Shown here in pieces: positions 15,550 through 16,004 of a stretch of 16,004 nt of DNA. Source of the DNA: JBCCZC01 sp039188505 (GTDB lineage: Bacteria > Pseudomonadota > Gammaproteobacteria > Xanthomonadales > SZUA-38). The stretch covers positions 1 to 16,004 of the forward strand of contig JBCCZC010000088.1 of NCBI GenBank assembly GCA_039188505.1. The letters are read 5' to 3'. Made by a program: the position numbers and the translations under genes. Position 1 is the stretch's first letter. Every line of letters begins with the position of its first letter. The notes under the pieces were generated by a model. It searched no databases. It was not told the DNA's origin and saw only the letters and a list, made by a program, of their open reading frames with translations.

Positions 15550-15577
15550 TTTATACAGCTGACGCTGAAAAAGTCAA
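15550..15577 (-). promoter_or_regulatory. Strong sigma70 promoter of the FimV-C-like small gene
   Basis: On the minus strand, -35 TTGACT (15577-15572) and -10 TATAAA (15555-15550) are separated by 16 bp; each matches five of six consensus positions. The predicted start near 15543 leaves a leader of about 29 nt that contains AGGAGG before the GTG. The surrounding DNA is much more AT-rich than the genes. Confidence 0.75.
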
Positions 15578-15652
15578 CGTTTCGCCTCGATCCGATGTAA
15601 CCCTTTGCCCTCGAGAAGCGTCCAAGCAGCGAGTCCATAGCCAAGGGCGGGC

Positions 15653-15817
15653 ATGCGCCTCGACAAGCTGGATCAACTGATCGACGTGCTCTATCCGCAC
15701 GTGCCGGTTCCCGCCGGGGAAGCGGGCAAGCTGCCGGCTGCGACGCCGGCGGAGGAGCAGCGCCGCGAGCAGCAACGGTCGGTCAAGGGGAGCGAAACGG
15801 CGACGCGACGTCGCTGA
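15653..15817 (+). CDS. Possible 54-residue protein
   Basis: The ATG-started ORF (MRLDKLDQLIDVLYPHVPVP at the N-terminus) ends in a Lys/Arg/Glu/Gln-rich tail and stops 39 bp before the photolyase gene on the same strand. A purine-rich AAGGGCGGG lies just before the ATG, but its spacing is poor. The N-terminal 20 residues could form one amphipathic helix and the rest looks disordered. There is no recognised domain. It may be a real small gene upstream of the photolyase gene or a chance ORF. Confidence 0.4.
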   Translation: MRLDKLDQLIDVLYPHVPVPAGEAGKLPAATPAEEQRREQQRSVKGSETATRRR

Positions 15818-15856
15818 TTCACGGATCTTCCGCACCGCATTGACCACTCTGGGTCG

Positions 15857-16004
15857 ATGCGTTCTGTCGTCTGGCTCAAGCGCGACCTCCGACTCCTCGA
15901 TCACGCCCCGCTGGCCGCGGCCGCGGCGGACGAGGAGACCGTCGTGCTCTTCATCTACGAACCCGAGATCCTCGCGTCTCCGGAGTTCGAGACCTCCCAT
16001 CTGC
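15857..16004 (+). CDS. Photolyase/cryptochrome family protein, 3' end outside window
   Basis: Only the first 49 residues are visible. MRSVVWLKRDLRLLDHAPLA is the diagnostic N-terminal strand and RDLRxxDxxxL motif of the DNA photolyase alpha/beta (antenna chromophore) domain, followed by the second strand VVLFIYEPEIL. Full-length members are about 450-520 residues, bind FAD and repair UV lesions with blue light or act as photoreceptors. The ATG at 15857 gives the family's usual start; a GGGTCG just before it is a weak ribosome binding site. FAD domain and subclass cannot be judged from this fragment. Confidence 0.88.
   Translation, partial: MRSVVWLKRDLRLLDHAPLAAAAADEETVVLFIYEPEILASPEFETSHL

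Noticed and set aside
15551..16000. Minus-strand 149-codon ORF
   Set aside because: It is antisense to the photolyase start and overlaps the promoter of the FimV-C-like gene; the product is Arg-rich without a domain.

Overview
The window is GC-rich chromosomal DNA with short intergenic gaps, frequent gene overlaps, and leucyl, arginyl and valyl GC-ending codons. The RND pump, PepB-type aminopeptidase, two-domain PPK2 and DUF4124-like secreted protein suggest a high-GC gammaproteobacterium (Xanthomonadales/Chromatiales-like). That placement is an inference. No plasmid, phage, integrase, transposase gene or CRISPR array is visible.

Layout. 1-885: 3' part of an unrecognised Met-rich protein, then tRNA-Arg(CCG) with its own promoter and terminator. 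1000-1094: a compact block of a palindromic 24-bp repeat of the kind often found near RAYT-type transposases, with no transposase present. 1107-3052 (minus): adhC-fghA, the glutathione-dependent formaldehyde detoxification operon, with a 1-nt stop/start overlap. 3053-3422: the most interesting non-coding stretch. It holds a perfect 7-1-7 Fur box inside a near-consensus sigma70 promoter, followed about 95 nt later by a strong intrinsic terminator. This is the architecture of a Fur-repressed small RNA of RyhB/PrrF type. Its C/U-rich loop carries ten bases perfectly complementary to the Shine-Dalgarno region of the adjacent adhC mRNA.

3423-7609 (plus): an RND efflux permease (TTG start) and its periplasmic adaptor, overlapping by ATGA; no outer-membrane channel is present. 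7688-8653: Sua5-type threonylcarbamoyl-AMP synthase that appears to start at CTG. 8656-11593: four poorly characterised envelope proteins, namely a DUF4124-like secreted protein (minus), a small beta-barrel outer-membrane protein, a small secreted Cys-containing protein and an anchored helical protein. 11620-13113 (minus): polyphosphate:AMP phosphotransferase with a degenerate first PPK2 domain. 13251-15307 (plus): pepB overlapping a short-chain dehydrogenase by ATGA. 15332-15514 (minus): a 60-residue protein resembling the FimV C-terminal domain, with a strong promoter and perfect Shine-Dalgarno. 15653-15817: a possible 54-residue ORF. 15857 to the window end: the start of a photolyase/cryptochrome.

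Most genes are housekeeping, detoxification or envelope functions. The regulatory element between adhC and the RND operon is the part that merits experimental attention. All calls are by reading the sequence; no database search was possible.
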